64,000 nt of DNA from Ecdyonurus torrentis (GCA_949318235.1 OX439134.1:28962459-29026458), one strand, 5' to 3'. Shown: positions 12,474 to 22,569, counted from the first letter of the stretch. Translations and numbers: made by a program. Notes: a model not told the origin generated them from the letters alone.

Positions 12474-12657
12474 CAGGCTCGGACTGGCCATAAGAGCAAG
12501 TCCACAATTGCGGACGTGCCCCCCCCCCCCCCCTGTTTGGAAGCCCCTTAGGCGCAAAAAGGGGCGTAACTAGGGTGGTACGCCCCCTTTGTGGCCCCTA
12601 AAGAGGGTGTTACACCCCTTTTGCGGACGAGGCCGCTTGATTGCCAGTCTGACCCTG
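12474..12657. mobile_element. hAT-type non-autonomous element with 8-bp duplication
   Basis: Ends are CAGGCTCGGACTGGC and GCCAGTCTGACCCTG, inverted with two or three mismatches. The 8-bp direct repeat TCTACAAG lies immediately outside at 12466-12473 and 12658-12665. An 8-bp duplication with CAGRG-type ends is the hallmark of the hAT superfamily. The 184-bp interior is GC-rich for this window (GGCGTAACTAGGG, a C-run) and has no coding capacity. Confidence 0.88.
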
Positions 12658-12665
12658 TCTACAAG

Positions 12666-13033
12666 AAAATCTTTGACGAGAGCAGTAACATTATAATGAT
12701 GTGATGTTACTATAAAGTACCCATGTCTTAAAAATATAAATAAAAATAAAAAGTTTGAGTTTGGTCTTGGACTGATGTTATGTCCTTTTAAAGCCTTACA
12801 AACTGGGGGGGGGGGGGAATTGTATAGTAAACAGTCCGATTTAAAATTTCTATTTTTAGACTTTTAAGAACATTTAGATCAATCAACCGGTTGACAGTCA
12901 TTATTCTAAAGATATTTGGTTACACGGTGCAACACAAAAAATTCACGAAGATAGATTGAATTTGTATTTAATATTTATTTCTTTATATAGTGATGAAATT
13001 TAACTTTTATGTGCATCATAGTTGAGCAACTTT
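12666..13033. other. AT-rich non-coding stretch
   Basis: No gene. A G-run is present at about 12805-12816. Confidence 0.5.
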
Positions 13034-13431
13034 TTGGTCTCCGTATTTTTTTTTTTTTTTTGCTTTGAACTGAACCTACAAGAGGTACTATTGACTCAAC
13101 ATTTTTACCGAGACTTCCAAAACCCAGTCATTTGATTTAGGTTCTTCCATGGTGAGCGTTCATGGCCTAGTAAATTCTTCCCGGCATTCACCTTTTCACA
13201 CCGAAGGAACCATAGAAACCTAGGCCAGGAAGTTGGTAGAGGAATTCCCTGAGATATATCTTCCACCTCCCGAATGCAGGGGCTATCAGTAAGCAGTGTA
13301 CACAGTGCATTGAATGCACTGTATACAATATACAACGCTTACTGATGTACTTTGCCTCTGCCGGGAATTAAACCCGTGACCCCTTGTAGACGAGTCAGAC
13401 ACGCATCCACTAGACCACAGTGCTTGGTCTC
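13034..13431 (-). mobile_element. tRNA-derived SINE with target duplication
   Basis: On the minus strand the element starts near 13423 with a tRNA-like head: an A box TGGTCTAGTGG and a B box GGGTTTAATTCCC are spaced as in a tRNA gene. A body containing CACCTCCCGAAT (plus sense) and GGTTTCTATGG-type sequence follows, then an A-tail that appears as the T-run at 13046-13061. TTGGTCTC occurs on both sides (13034-13041 and 13424-13431), consistent with a target duplication. RNA polymerase III transcription and LINE-driven mobilisation are inferred from the class. Confidence 0.8.
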
Positions 13432-14335
13432 TTCTTTTCTTCTTTCCGTGTAGCGTTTAAAATGTGTTACTTTTTCGACTTAAGATTTATTATAAGTAAG
13501 TTATATTTATAAGTAAGTTACATTTCTTAAGCTGACTGAATCTTTTTACATGTTCACTTACGTAATTATGTGTAATAGTAATTATGCGTTAACTATAGAT
13601 TGTAAAAAAATATATGTATAAAAATTTAGTCTTGCTGAATCATAATAAAAAATATAAGTTCAAAAAACAGAATTTTTTGTTCCATTTTTTTCCTACACTC
13701 ACTATAACAGTATAATCCCAGCTCACTCAACTTTATGAAAATTTAGTCAATTTACTTGTCTTTAAGATCTGTGCTTATATTATGCTACTTTGAGACAAGT
13801 ACTTTTCCTTCATTTTAAATGTAAGTTATGCTCTTTGCAAGGAACATGAAAAGTGCTTTTTGTCATTTTCCAGTACATAGGGGGGAAAAATTGCACTTTT
13901 CCTGCACGTGTCAAATTATGCTGTACAACATAGATAAATGTGTTTGAAGCATAAATTGGGCGTCTACTGCAGTACTACAAAAGCAACAAAAAAAAATCTT
14001 TTATTGTAGTAGAATTGAAATATATTTTTAGTTTTTACAGTTCAGCATAGTTGAGTCAACGGTTGTGTCTATTTTTTTACTGTACAATATTTTTAAATTT
14101 AAAATACAAAAATATCTATATAAAATCAATTATCTGTTCACACTAAGCAATATTTACACGATACAATAAAATATATTGCACCATGTAAATACGACTTTAC
14201 CAGTGTAAGTGCATCATCTAGATGTATTTTATAGACGTAAAATATAGAATAAGGCCTAATATTATTTGATTCTTGGTATTTATAAGTTTTTCAAAAGTTT
14301 TTCACGGCAATTTGTGATAGCTAATCAAAATCCCA
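13432..14335. other. AT-rich non-coding stretch
   Basis: No gene or bounded element recognised. Confidence 0.5.
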
Positions 14336-14816
14336 GGGGGCTGTGACGTCATATACAGGTGTCTTCATAACGGTCACATACAAGTAATTAAAAATAAATC
14401 ATAAATCAAAAAGTCTGGCCAAATCAATGTTAATTTTCAAATATGTTAAAGGCATAGACAAGATGAAAATATTAACATTTATATCACAAAACACTTGATG
14501 GGATAACATTAATTGGTCTCAAAACCCAACTGTAGCTCCGTAGCAGTGTTTAGAAAATTTTAATTTATGCAACCCGCACAACATTTTTATACTAGTTTTT
14601 GCCTGTTTCTGACAGAAACAGAAATATTTACGCAAATTTCATACTTAACAGTTTTTTGCGCTCTCTTGTTGGGCCACATTTACATTCTGGTAAAAATTAT
14701 CATCTGTTTTGTAGATCCTATTTTGTATTAAAGAACATGTTGTTTCATGTTTTCTATGCCTTTAAGATATAATCTTCCCTTAGACAAGTTATTTAGTTTG
14801 TTGTCTAGGCCTCTAA
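14336..14816. mobile_element. Family D fragment (copy 3) split by a C element
   Basis: The right half of D is visible as GCTGTGACGTCATA, then GTCTGGCCAAATCAATG, breaking at ATATGTTAA (14441-14449). D resumes after the C insert as TTAAGATAT and ends near GTTGTCTAGGCCTCTAAG. The left half is not recognisable. TGACGTCA is at 14344-14351. Confidence 0.65.
14446..14765 (-). mobile_element. Family C element, copy 3, nested in D
   Basis: Starts TTAAAGGCATAGACAAG and ends TCTATGCCTTTAA, with the internal landmarks CCCAACTGTAGCTCCGTAGC, ATGCAACCCGCACAACA and ACATTCTGGTAAAAATTATC. The CRE site has decayed (TCTGACAGAAAC). TTAA flanks both ends where the host D copy would have one, indicating a TTAA target duplication. 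Confidence 0.85.
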
Positions 14817-15099
14817 GTATATTGTCAGTTTTATATGCTGATAGTAATGAATCTTTTAAGACGTTGCAACGACTTTATTATGTAATCTTTATAGTGTTAT
14901 CATATACTTACATAAAAATAAATGAACCTCTTCCTGCTATTTCAATGCATTTTTATTGATATACGATTGCATTGACAATCGATCGCCTGTCATTGATTAT
15001 GTCAAAATATTTCCCCCCGTTTTATCATAAGGGAAATATAATATCAAACGTATCCTAACACTATAACTATAGATTTTGACTGGAGTTATAGGGATATTA

Positions 15100-15442
15100 T
15101 TAAAGCCATAGACCTCATAAAACAACATGTAATTTTTAATAAATAAACACAAAACGGGATCTTCAAAACTGATGACAATTTTTACCAGAATGTTAATGTA
15201 GCCTTACTAGAGAGCGTGAAAAAACTGTAAACTATGCAATTTGCGTGAAAATTCATGTTTATGACGTCAAAAACATGCAAAAATTAGTATGAAAATGTTG
15301 TGTGGGTTGCATAAATCGAATTTTCTGATCACTGCTACGGGGCTACTATTAGCTTTTGAGACTAACTAATGTTATTTATGTAAATCCCATCACGTGTTTT
15401 ATGATATAAATGCTTATGTTTTTCTCTGGTCTATTCCTTTAA
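15100..15442 (+). mobile_element. Family C element, copy 4
   Basis: Full-length, from TTAAAGCCATAGACCTC to TGGTCTATTCCTTTAA. It contains TTTTTACCAGAATGTTAATG, TGACGTCA at 15262-15269 and GTGGGTTGCATAAATC. No ORF. Confidence 0.9.
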
Positions 15443-15458
15443 GGATAGCATATATCTT

Positions 15459-15899
15459 CAATCAAAAAACTTGCAAAAGTGATTTTAGTTAAGAAATAAG
15501 AGCTTAACACTAACACAGTGCCAGCAAATGATTTTGTGCCCATGTCTTGATTTAACATGCTTTCTTATGGGGGAATAAGGCAACTATAACTTGAGTTAGA
15601 AATATTTCTCAATATTAAAATTTTTACTGTAGAAAATTAAGTTATCATTTTCCTAAATTTGAAGTCAATTTGATAAAAATATAAATAACAAAATTGGTGT
15701 AAATTCAGCTTTAAGCTGCAGCAAAAATTTCAAGATTGAGAAATAGTTCTAACTCAAATGATACCTGCTGCATTCCCCCATAAAAAAGCATGTTAAATCA
15801 AGACAGTAACACAGAGTCATCTGCTCTTACTTTCTTAGTACTATTGAGCTCCGAATTTGTTTATTTTCTCACTAAACCCACTTTTGTAAGTCTTGATTA
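15459..15899. mobile_element. Family A palindromic element, copy 2
   Basis: Left arm ATCAAAAAACTTGCAAAAGTG and right arm CACTTTTGTAAGTCTTGATT mirror each other, and CTTGATTTAACATGC mirrors GCATGTTAAATCAAG further in. Lacks the 18-bp tandem expansion of copy 1. No TGACGTCA. Confidence 0.75.
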
Positions 15900-15942
15900 C
15901 TTCATAAAATTCGTCAAACGTTCAAACAAATTACTTCTATGC

Positions 15943-16277
15943 TTAAAGAGGAAGTTCAGGGGTTACAGCATGCCTTCTTCAATGTTAGATAATGAAAAGA
16001 ACTGTTCATAAACTCACATATGATGACCCAAAGCCCTTCCGTAGCCCCGCAAACTCGTGATCATCTTGCGAGATATGTCCCGTATCTTTTACGTCATAGT
16101 TACGTACTATAGATAAAGTGGTAGCAGGTTGCATATCTTGCAGGATGAGTGCAAGTTTTAGGGGCTACCATGGGGCTACGAAAAGGCTTTGGGTCATCAT
16201 ATATGAGTTTATGAACAGTTCTTCTCATTATCTAACATTGAAGAAGCCATGTTGTAACCCCTAAACTTTCTCTTTAA
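15943..16277. mobile_element. Family M palindromic element
   Basis: TTAAAGAGGAAGTTCAGGGG mirrors CCCCTAAACTTTCTCTTTAA. The arms continue through ATAAACTCACATATGATGAC and its mirror near 16193-16213. The centre contains TACGTCATAG, a near-CRE sequence. Bounded by TTAA like C, D, E and Q. Only one copy is in the window. Confidence 0.8.
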
Positions 16278-16550
16278 AACTGATGAAATTATAATTTAAA
16301 ATATAGTCATAGTAACAAATAATAATTGACCTAGATGATGCTTAAAATAAATATTACGACCAAAGTAATGACATTTTAGTGATAATAACGATCGTAAGCT
16401 AACATTACAGTACAGCAATAACCGTAATTCATATACAGAAATAATTAATAAGAAGTAAGACAATTTTATTTACTGTTGGCAGTTGTTAGTAACATGTGTT
16501 GCAGATAATAACGATTGGTCTTGTCACATCTTATTATCTATATAATGTAT
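16278..16550. other. AT-rich non-coding stretch
   Basis: No gene or element recognised between family M and the large foldback. Confidence 0.5.
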
Positions 16551-18728
16551 TATATGGAGCTTTCTAACGAAATGACGGTTGGTTCAAAATTTGGCCTTGA
16601 GCGAATTACGGCAACAGTGTCGTGGGGACCAGATTCAAATAAAAGCAATGGATTGCATAGGAGAGCGTATTGAATTTGATTTAATTAAAATAGAAAGAGG
16701 TAAAAAGTCGCGGTTTTCGGTCAAAGTCTGATTAGATGAACATCTTAGCTTTCGATTGATATGATTTTGGCTCCAAAAAATTAATTATTATTAATTAACA
16801 CAGGTAATTAAAAAATACCTTATGGATAGTGCTGATATAAAAATTGTTGTCAATCGAATTTAAAATGAACTAGAATCATGAAAATTGGTACAAAGGTAGA
16901 TCAATACCTTAGTCATTACTTATCAAAAGGTTAATTACCTAACCCACCCCTAAAGGGTGTAAAAGGGGTAGTTAACCCCCGAAAATTAAACTAATCCGAT
17001 TTCAAAAGTTTTAACGATGTTGGTGGGGTAAAGTGACCCGCCTAAGAAGACTGTGATATTAATTTTTGTTAATTTCCACCCCTAACCGACCTAAGGGGTA
17101 GTTTACCCTTTAAATTGCATCATTTCAAATTTGTAGGTTTTCAACAAAACAAACGTTGTTTCCGGGGTTTCTGAAATTGCTGAAGACAATGGTGTACTCA
17201 AAAATTTTCTAGCTTCAACCCCTAAAGAGCAAGGGGTAGTTTTAACCCTAATTTCCAATTAAACCAAAATCAAAAATAAAAGTGTGTCATTTCCGGTGAA
17301 AAGCAAAGTGCAAAAAATATAAGTGGTAGTTTCCAATTTTTATCTTCCACCCCTAACGTGCTAGGGGGTAGTTTTCACCCTTAAATTAAAATTAAATAAA
17401 ATCAGGCCATCAAAGTGTCATTTCTGTGGTAAAAAAATATGCTGAAGACGATGGTGAGGTTTTAAAAAGTCTATCTTCAACCCCTAGCGCGCTAGGGGTA
17501 GTTTCACCCTTTTTTTTGGAATAAATAATATAGACTATAAAGGTGCCGATTTAGGGGTTAAAAAATCTTCTAAGACGATGGTGACACTTATAATTTTTTA
17601 TCTTCAACCCCTAACCTGCTAGGAGTACTTTTTAGCTTTTTTGGTAATTAAATTAAAAATTAAAAGCAGGTTAGGGGTTGAAGATAAAAAATTATAAGTG
17701 TCACCATCGTCTTCAGAAGAATTTTTAACCCCTAAATCGGCACCTTTATAGTCTATATTAATTATTCCAAAAAAAAGGGTGAAACTACCCCTAGCGCGCT
17801 AGGGGTTGAAGATAGACTTTTTAAAACCTCACCATCGTCTTCAGCATATTTTTTTACCACAGAAATGACACTTTGATGGCCTGATTTTATTTTATTTTAA
17901 TTTAAGGGTAAAAACTACCCCCTAGCACGTTAGGGGTGGAAGATAAAAATTGGAAACTACCACTTATATTTTTTGCACTTTGCTTTTCACCGGAAATGAG
18001 ACACTTTTATTTTTGATTTTGGTTTAATTGGAAATTAGGGTTAAAACTACCCCTTGCTCTTTAGGGGTTGAAGCTAGAAAATTTTTGAGTGCACCATTGT
18101 CTTCAGCAATTTCAGAAACCCCGGAAACAACGTTTGTTTTGTTGAAAACCTACAAATTTGAAATGATGCAATTTAAAGGGTAAACTACCCCTTAGGTCGG
18201 TTAGGGGTGGAAATTAACAAAAATTAATATCACAGTCTTCTTAGGCGGGTCACTTTACCCCACCAACATCGTTAAAACTTTTGAAATCGGATTAGTTTAA
18301 TTTTCGGGGGTTAACTACCCCTTTTACACCCTTTAGGGGTGGGTTAGGTAATTAACCTTTTGATAAGTAATGACTAAGGTATTGATCTACCTTTGTACCA
18401 ATTTTCATGATTCTAGTTCATTTTAAATTCGATTGACAACAATTTTTATATCAGCACTATCCATAAGGTATTTTTTAATTACCTGTGTTAATTAATAATA
18501 ATTAATTTTTTGGAGCCAAAATCATATCAATCGAAAGCTAAGATGTTCATCTAATCAGACTTCGACCGAAAACCGCGACTTTTTACCTCTTTCTATTTTA
18601 ATTAAATCAAATTCAATACGCTCTCCTATGCAATCCATTGCTTTTATTTGAATCTGGTCCCCACGACACTGTTGCCGTAATTCGCTCAAGGCCAAATTTT
18701 GAACCAACCGTCATTTCGTTAGAAAGCT

Positions 18729-18735
<7 letters not shown>
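16551..18735. mobile_element. Large foldback element with about 1,070-bp inverted arms
   Basis: TATATGGAGCTTTCTAACG at 16551 is mirrored by CGTTAGAAAGCTCCATATA ending at 18735, and the match continues almost without a gap to a 44-bp loop at about 17621-17664. Only a few mismatches were seen (for example near 17287/17999 and 17570/17716). Each arm holds about six degenerate modules of roughly 130 bp, each with a CCCCTAA...TAGGGG core followed by GGTAGTTT(N)ACCC and an AGACGATGGTG stretch. Long inverted arms made of tandem modules resemble Drosophila FB elements in design. No homology to FB is claimed. No ORF and no transposase are visible. The right end abuts a (TA)n tract. Confidence 0.85.

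Positions 18736-18810
<75 letters not shown>
18731..18810. repeat. (TA)n microsatellite, left block
   Basis: About 40 TA units between the foldback and family I. Confidence 0.95.
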
Positions 18811-18815
<5 letters not shown>

Positions 18816-18997
18816 CTTACCCGTCGAAGTGAACGAACTTCACTTTACAAATTTGGGGAAAAATGAACGTTCTACACTTTACAAATTCCAAGTTCCCCCA
18901 TCTAGTTCTCATGTTAAAACGCGTAGAAGCGCCAAACGCAGATCGTTCATTTTTCCCCAAATTTGTAAAGTGTAGTACGTTCACTTCGACGGGTAAG

Positions 18998-19002
<5 letters not shown>
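18811..19002. mobile_element. Family I palindromic element inside a TA microsatellite
   Basis: CGATGCTTACCCGTCGAAGT mirrors ACTTCGACGGGTAAGCATCG, and the arms continue through CACTTTACAAATTTGGGG and AAAATGAACG for about 60 bp. The element is embedded between two pure (TA)n blocks (18731-18810 and 19003-19044), as expected for an element targeting TA. 192 bp, no coding sequence. Confidence 0.85.

Positions 19003-19044
<42 letters not shown>
19003..19044. repeat. (TA)n microsatellite, right block
   Basis: About 20 TA units between family I and the Penelope-like insertion. Together with 18731-18810 it probably formed one tract before the insertion. Confidence 0.95.
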
Positions 19045-19047
<3 letters not shown>

Positions 19048-19434
19048 TGAAAATTTGAATATCAAGCGAGGTGACATGATGATAAAAATTCATTGTAGTC
19101 TTACCTTCTATAAGACCCTGGGCTTTCACTCGCTGCTTGTTTTGACGATAAAAAATAACACACAACACCATAAAAAATTGTCACTTATATATAAGTTAAT
19201 AAAAAGACTCAATTCACAGTTTTTTAAAAATTATATATACATAGCTATGTTATATTTACACCAAATTGTAACGTTTTCGAGTGCGTATGTAGAAACATAC
19301 AGTGTCTGCACTCTTCTTCAGCTTACTGACTCTTGCTCACGAGGCGCGCCGACCTCCGCAACGGGGGGAGTGGCTCGTCCTCGTCAGGTGTTATTTTATT
19401 GTTTATATTTTCACCTGTACGATCACGTGGTACA

Positions 19435-20271
19435 TTTGATCAAATTCAAATTCAATTCGTGGTAAATTTCAATTCAAATCATCCACACTCTACAAAAACA
19501 GGTATAGCAGCTACGTTATTACATAGGGCAAGAACACACTGTAATGATAAAAAATTAATAAATGAAGAAATTAGTAAAATAGAACACATTTTAAAAGAAA
19601 ATGATTATCCATTACACGTTATTCATAAAATAAAAAATAAAAACAGCAAAGAAAGAAACAATACTGAAGAAAAGAAACCAGACGCAACCATTTGCATCCC
19701 CTATATGCAAGGGTTGAGTGAAAAAATACAACGTATTGGTAAGGGAGTCAATCTTCGTATTGTTTGTTCTTCCAGAGACACATTAAAATCAAGTTTAGCA
19801 CGTACAAAACCAGACATGAAGAAAAATATGAATAAAGATGTAGTATATTCTATACCCTGTGTATGTGAGAAAGAATACATCGGAGAAACGGGTCGTCCAT
19901 TGGACATCAGGGTGAATGAACACAGGCAAAAAATAGAAAAAAGAGATACAGGATATTCAAAACTTGTAGATCATGCACTGGAGAACAGCCATCAAATTCA
20001 ATGGGAGAAAACAAAGGTGATAGGAAGAGAAAGTCATTATAAAAAAAGAAAAATATTAGAAGCAATAGAAATGTCAAGAAGAAATAATGAAACAATCAGT
20101 CAACCTAGTTTTGATTTGCCGCCTATTTGGATTCCACTTATAGATTCATGTAAAAAGACTGTACCACGTGATCGTACAGGTGAAAATATAAACAATAAAA
20201 TAACACCTGACGAGGACGAGCCACTCCCCCCGTTGCGGAGGTCGGCGCGCCTCGTGAGCAAGAGTCAGTAA
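19435..20271 (+). pseudogene. Penelope-like RT C-terminus plus GIY-YIG endonuclease, truncated
   Basis: The open frame (19333-20271, 312 codons) ends the Penelope polyprotein. The first ~34 codons, before 19435, read antisense through the inverted arm and are not native. The native part starts in the end of the reverse transcriptase: FNSNHPHSTK, then LLHRARTHC, a helical linker, and NDYPLHVIHK. A basic linker (KNKNSKERN) leads to a GIY-YIG-type nuclease in which VVYSIPC and EYIGETGR stand for the GIY and YIG motifs, with conserved R/H residues in RVNEHR. The palm and finger domains of the transcriptase are missing, so the copy cannot mobilise itself. In intact elements the endonuclease nicks DNA to prime reverse transcription. 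Confidence 0.85.
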
Positions 20272-20272
20272 G

Positions 20273-20320
20273 CTGAAGAAGAGTGCAGACACTGTATGTT
20301 TCTACATACGCACTCGAAAA
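20273..20320 (+). ncRNA. Hammerhead-ribozyme-like core in Penelope 3' region
   Basis: CTGAAGA (20273-20279) fits the CUGANGA box. GAGTGC (20281-20286) pairs with GCACTC (20310-20315), and inside that GTATGT pairs with ACATAC. GAAA follows at 20316-20319. Penelope-like elements are known to carry hammerhead motifs. Against an active ribozyme, one extra A (20280) separates the box from the helix, and helices I and III with the cleavage site were not convincingly resolved. A mirror copy is in the left arm at 19274-19321 on the minus strand. Confidence 0.4.
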
Positions 20321-20627
20321 CGTTACAATTTGGTGTAAATATAACATAGCTATGTATATATAATTTTTAAAAAACTGTGAATTGAGTCTTTTTATTAACT
20401 TATATATAAGTGACAATTTTTTATGGTGTTGTGTGTTATTTTTTATCGTCAAAACAAGCAGCGAGTGAAAGCCCAGGGTCTTATAGAAGGTAAGACTACA
20501 ATGAATTTTTATCATATATATATATATAAATAAATACGTAATAATTACACAAGATCATTTTCAGCAATTCATTAATCACAACATATTTACGTTATCTGCT
20601 GTATAAAACATTATTAAGTAACAATTC

Positions 20628-20945
20628 TTAAAGGCGTAGAACACCTTGAACAAAAAAGTTGTGTAATATCCTTACAAATCTGAAAATCAACGTTGATTTG
20701 GCCGACGTCATTGATTTCTAATTTATTTTCCATTCACAAAATGCCACTGGCAGTCACTAACGTCACAGCTCGCCCGGTTTAAGCGCGCGCGTAAAACAAG
20801 CGAGCTGTGACGTCAGTGACCGCCAGTAACATTTTGTGAATGGAAAATAAATTAGAAATCAATGACGTCGGCCAAATCAACGTTGATATTCAGGTTTGTT
20901 AGGATATTACACAACTTTTTTGTTCAAGGTGTTCTACACCTTTAA
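20628..20945. mobile_element. Family D foldback element, copy 4
   Basis: TTAAAGGCGTAGAACACC mirrors GGTGTTCTACACCTTTAA. TGACGTCA survives in the right arm at 20808-20815, and the left-arm partner has decayed to TAACGTCA. The loop is GC-rich (CGCGCGCG). The right TTAA (20942-20945) is shared with the next element. Confidence 0.9.
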
Positions 20946-21258
20946 GGATTTTATTTAGATGGCTTGTATCTAAAAATCTAAAAAAAAAAAAAAAAAAAAA
21001 AACATTCAAACTTTACAATGTCATTTGAAAGTTAAGATAAATTTTCAGAATTTTGAACACGTAAGAGAGAAAATAATTATTAAAATTAACATGGGATCTT
21101 ATGGGACTAAAACTTCAAAATATCATATTTTAAAATCTAGCATAGTGACCCCCTATTTTTTTTCTTCTTATCCTGAATATATCACTTTGCAAATTTTCTG
21201 ATTTTTCTTTCTTTACAACTTTTTAGTCAAATCTCACAGTAGCTGATTTACGCCTTAA
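20942..21258 (+). mobile_element. Family Q element, copy 2
   Basis: Runs from TTAAGGATTTTATTTAGATGG to CTGATTTACGCCTTAA. Carries TTAACATGGG, TATGGGACTAAAACTTC and ACAACTTTTTAGTCAAATC as in copies 1 and 3. An A-run of about 22 lies near 20981-21002. No CRE octamer. Confidence 0.75.
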
Positions 21259-21709
21259 TAGCATAATTATTAATTTTATTCCAATTTAGCAACATTTTTG
21301 CCATACAGACTCAAATGCAGCATAAATTAATGAGCTATTAAGGAGTAATTATCATACGTGTAATAATGTGAACAATATAATATTAAATTATAATAAACCA
21401 TAATAAGCTTTAACATGAATCTAACTTTTAAGTTTTGTAAATTTTCTCTAAATATAAACACATTAAAAATATATACATTACACATTAATACATATTAAAA
21501 ATATCAAATTCGTCAACTCTGGTATTATTATTTAAAAAAAAAACTCATAACGTATGTTTTTTTGTTTTTTTTACATGTATAAAAAATAAATAAAATAAAT
21601 AAATAAAAAGTCTTGACTATCACACTTTAACTTAAGCACTTTCAACAACAAATTTTTTATTAAAAAATTTTATTCATGTATTCATAAAAATAATTAAACA
21701 ATTAATCCT
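21259..21709. other. AT-rich non-coding stretch
   Basis: No gene or element recognised. A short AAATAAAT-type simple repeat is present near 21585-21607. Confidence 0.5.
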
Positions 21710-22043
21710 TTAAAGGCATAGACAACATGAAAACATTTGCATTTACATAACAAAACACTTGATGGGACTTACATAAATAACATTAATTGGTATCAAAACC
21801 CAACTGTAGCGCCGTAGCAGTGATCAGAAAATTTCAATTTATGCAAACCGCACAACATTTTTATAATAGTTTTTGCCTGTTTATGACGTCATAAACAGAA
21901 ATATTCACGCAATTTGCATACTTTACAGCTTTTTCAAGCTCTCTTGTGGGGCCACATTTACATTCTGGTAAAAAATATCATCAGTTTTGTAGATCCCATT
22001 TCGTGTTTAGAACATGTTGTTTCAATGTTTTCTATGCCTTTAA
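21710..22043 (-). mobile_element. Family C element, copy 5
   Basis: From TTAAAGGCATAGACAACATG to TTTTCTATGCCTTTAA, with TGACGTCA at 21884-21891. Same orientation as copies 2 and 3. The terminal pair is closer to a perfect inverted repeat here (TTAAAGGCATAGA at both ends). Confidence 0.9.
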
Positions 22044-22172
22044 TGAGATAATATTTTGAAATCTCACAAAACTTTAGAAATGTATACTATGATTAAAAAG
22101 AAAGTAATGGAGTGTTTGTAAAATCCCTTATCAAATTTCATGCCGCTAATATAAAATTCATGTAAAAATATA

Positions 22173-22569
22173 TTAAAGCCCTTGTCAACTTACTTTTTTA
22201 TCATTTAGAATACTAGATTGATAATTACCATACCTTATTATCCATGAATTAGACACCATCACGTTGATTTTGTATTTACTGTCATTTATTTTCATTTTGA
22301 CTGTTATATCACGTATCTGACGTCACAATGTACCTATGAGGTCGTGATAGGGGTAAAGAACTTGAGGGAGGGGCTTATATTTATCACGTGACCAGAGAGG
22401 TGACTGTGATTGGCGGCGGTACATTGTGACGTCAGATACGTGATATAACAGTCAAACAGAAAATAAATACCAAATCAACGTGTTGGTGTCTAATTCATGG
22501 ATGATAAGGTATGGTAATTATCAATCTAGTATTCTAAATGATAAAAAAATAAGTTGACAAGGGCTTTAA
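22173..22569. mobile_element. Family E foldback element, copy 1
   Basis: TTAAAGCCCTTGTCAACTTA mirrors TAAGTTGACAAGGGCTTTAA. Arms of about 150 bp contain the paired CRE octamers at 22318-22325 and 22437-22444. The unpaired centre holds GGTCGTGATAGGGG, ATCACGTGACC and GATTGGCGGCGG. The second copy at 29763-30172 has the centre in the opposite orientation. Confidence 0.9.

Larger units (their letters stand above)
19079..20515 (+). mobile_element. Penelope-like element, 5'-truncated, with inverted arms
   Basis: The segments 19079-19434 and 20160-20515 are inverted copies of equal length (356 bp), and I found no mismatch or gap between them. The right arm is the true 3' end of the element: it contains the last 37 codons of the GIY-YIG ORF, the stop and the 3' untranslated region. 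The left arm is that same 3' end in reverse, joined head to head to a 5'-truncated body. Inverted terminal copies joined to a truncated body are typical of Penelope-like elements. Arm identity implies a recent insertion. Confidence 0.85.

Noticed and set aside
13105..13335. 76-codon minus-strand frame
   Set aside because: It lies wholly inside the tRNA-derived SINE.
18638..19465. Open frames of up to 200 codons across family I, the TA tract and the left Penelope arm
   Set aside because: They read antisense through the inverted arm and through (TA)n. The same peptide appears again on the minus strand at 20138-20515, as expected for an inverted copy.
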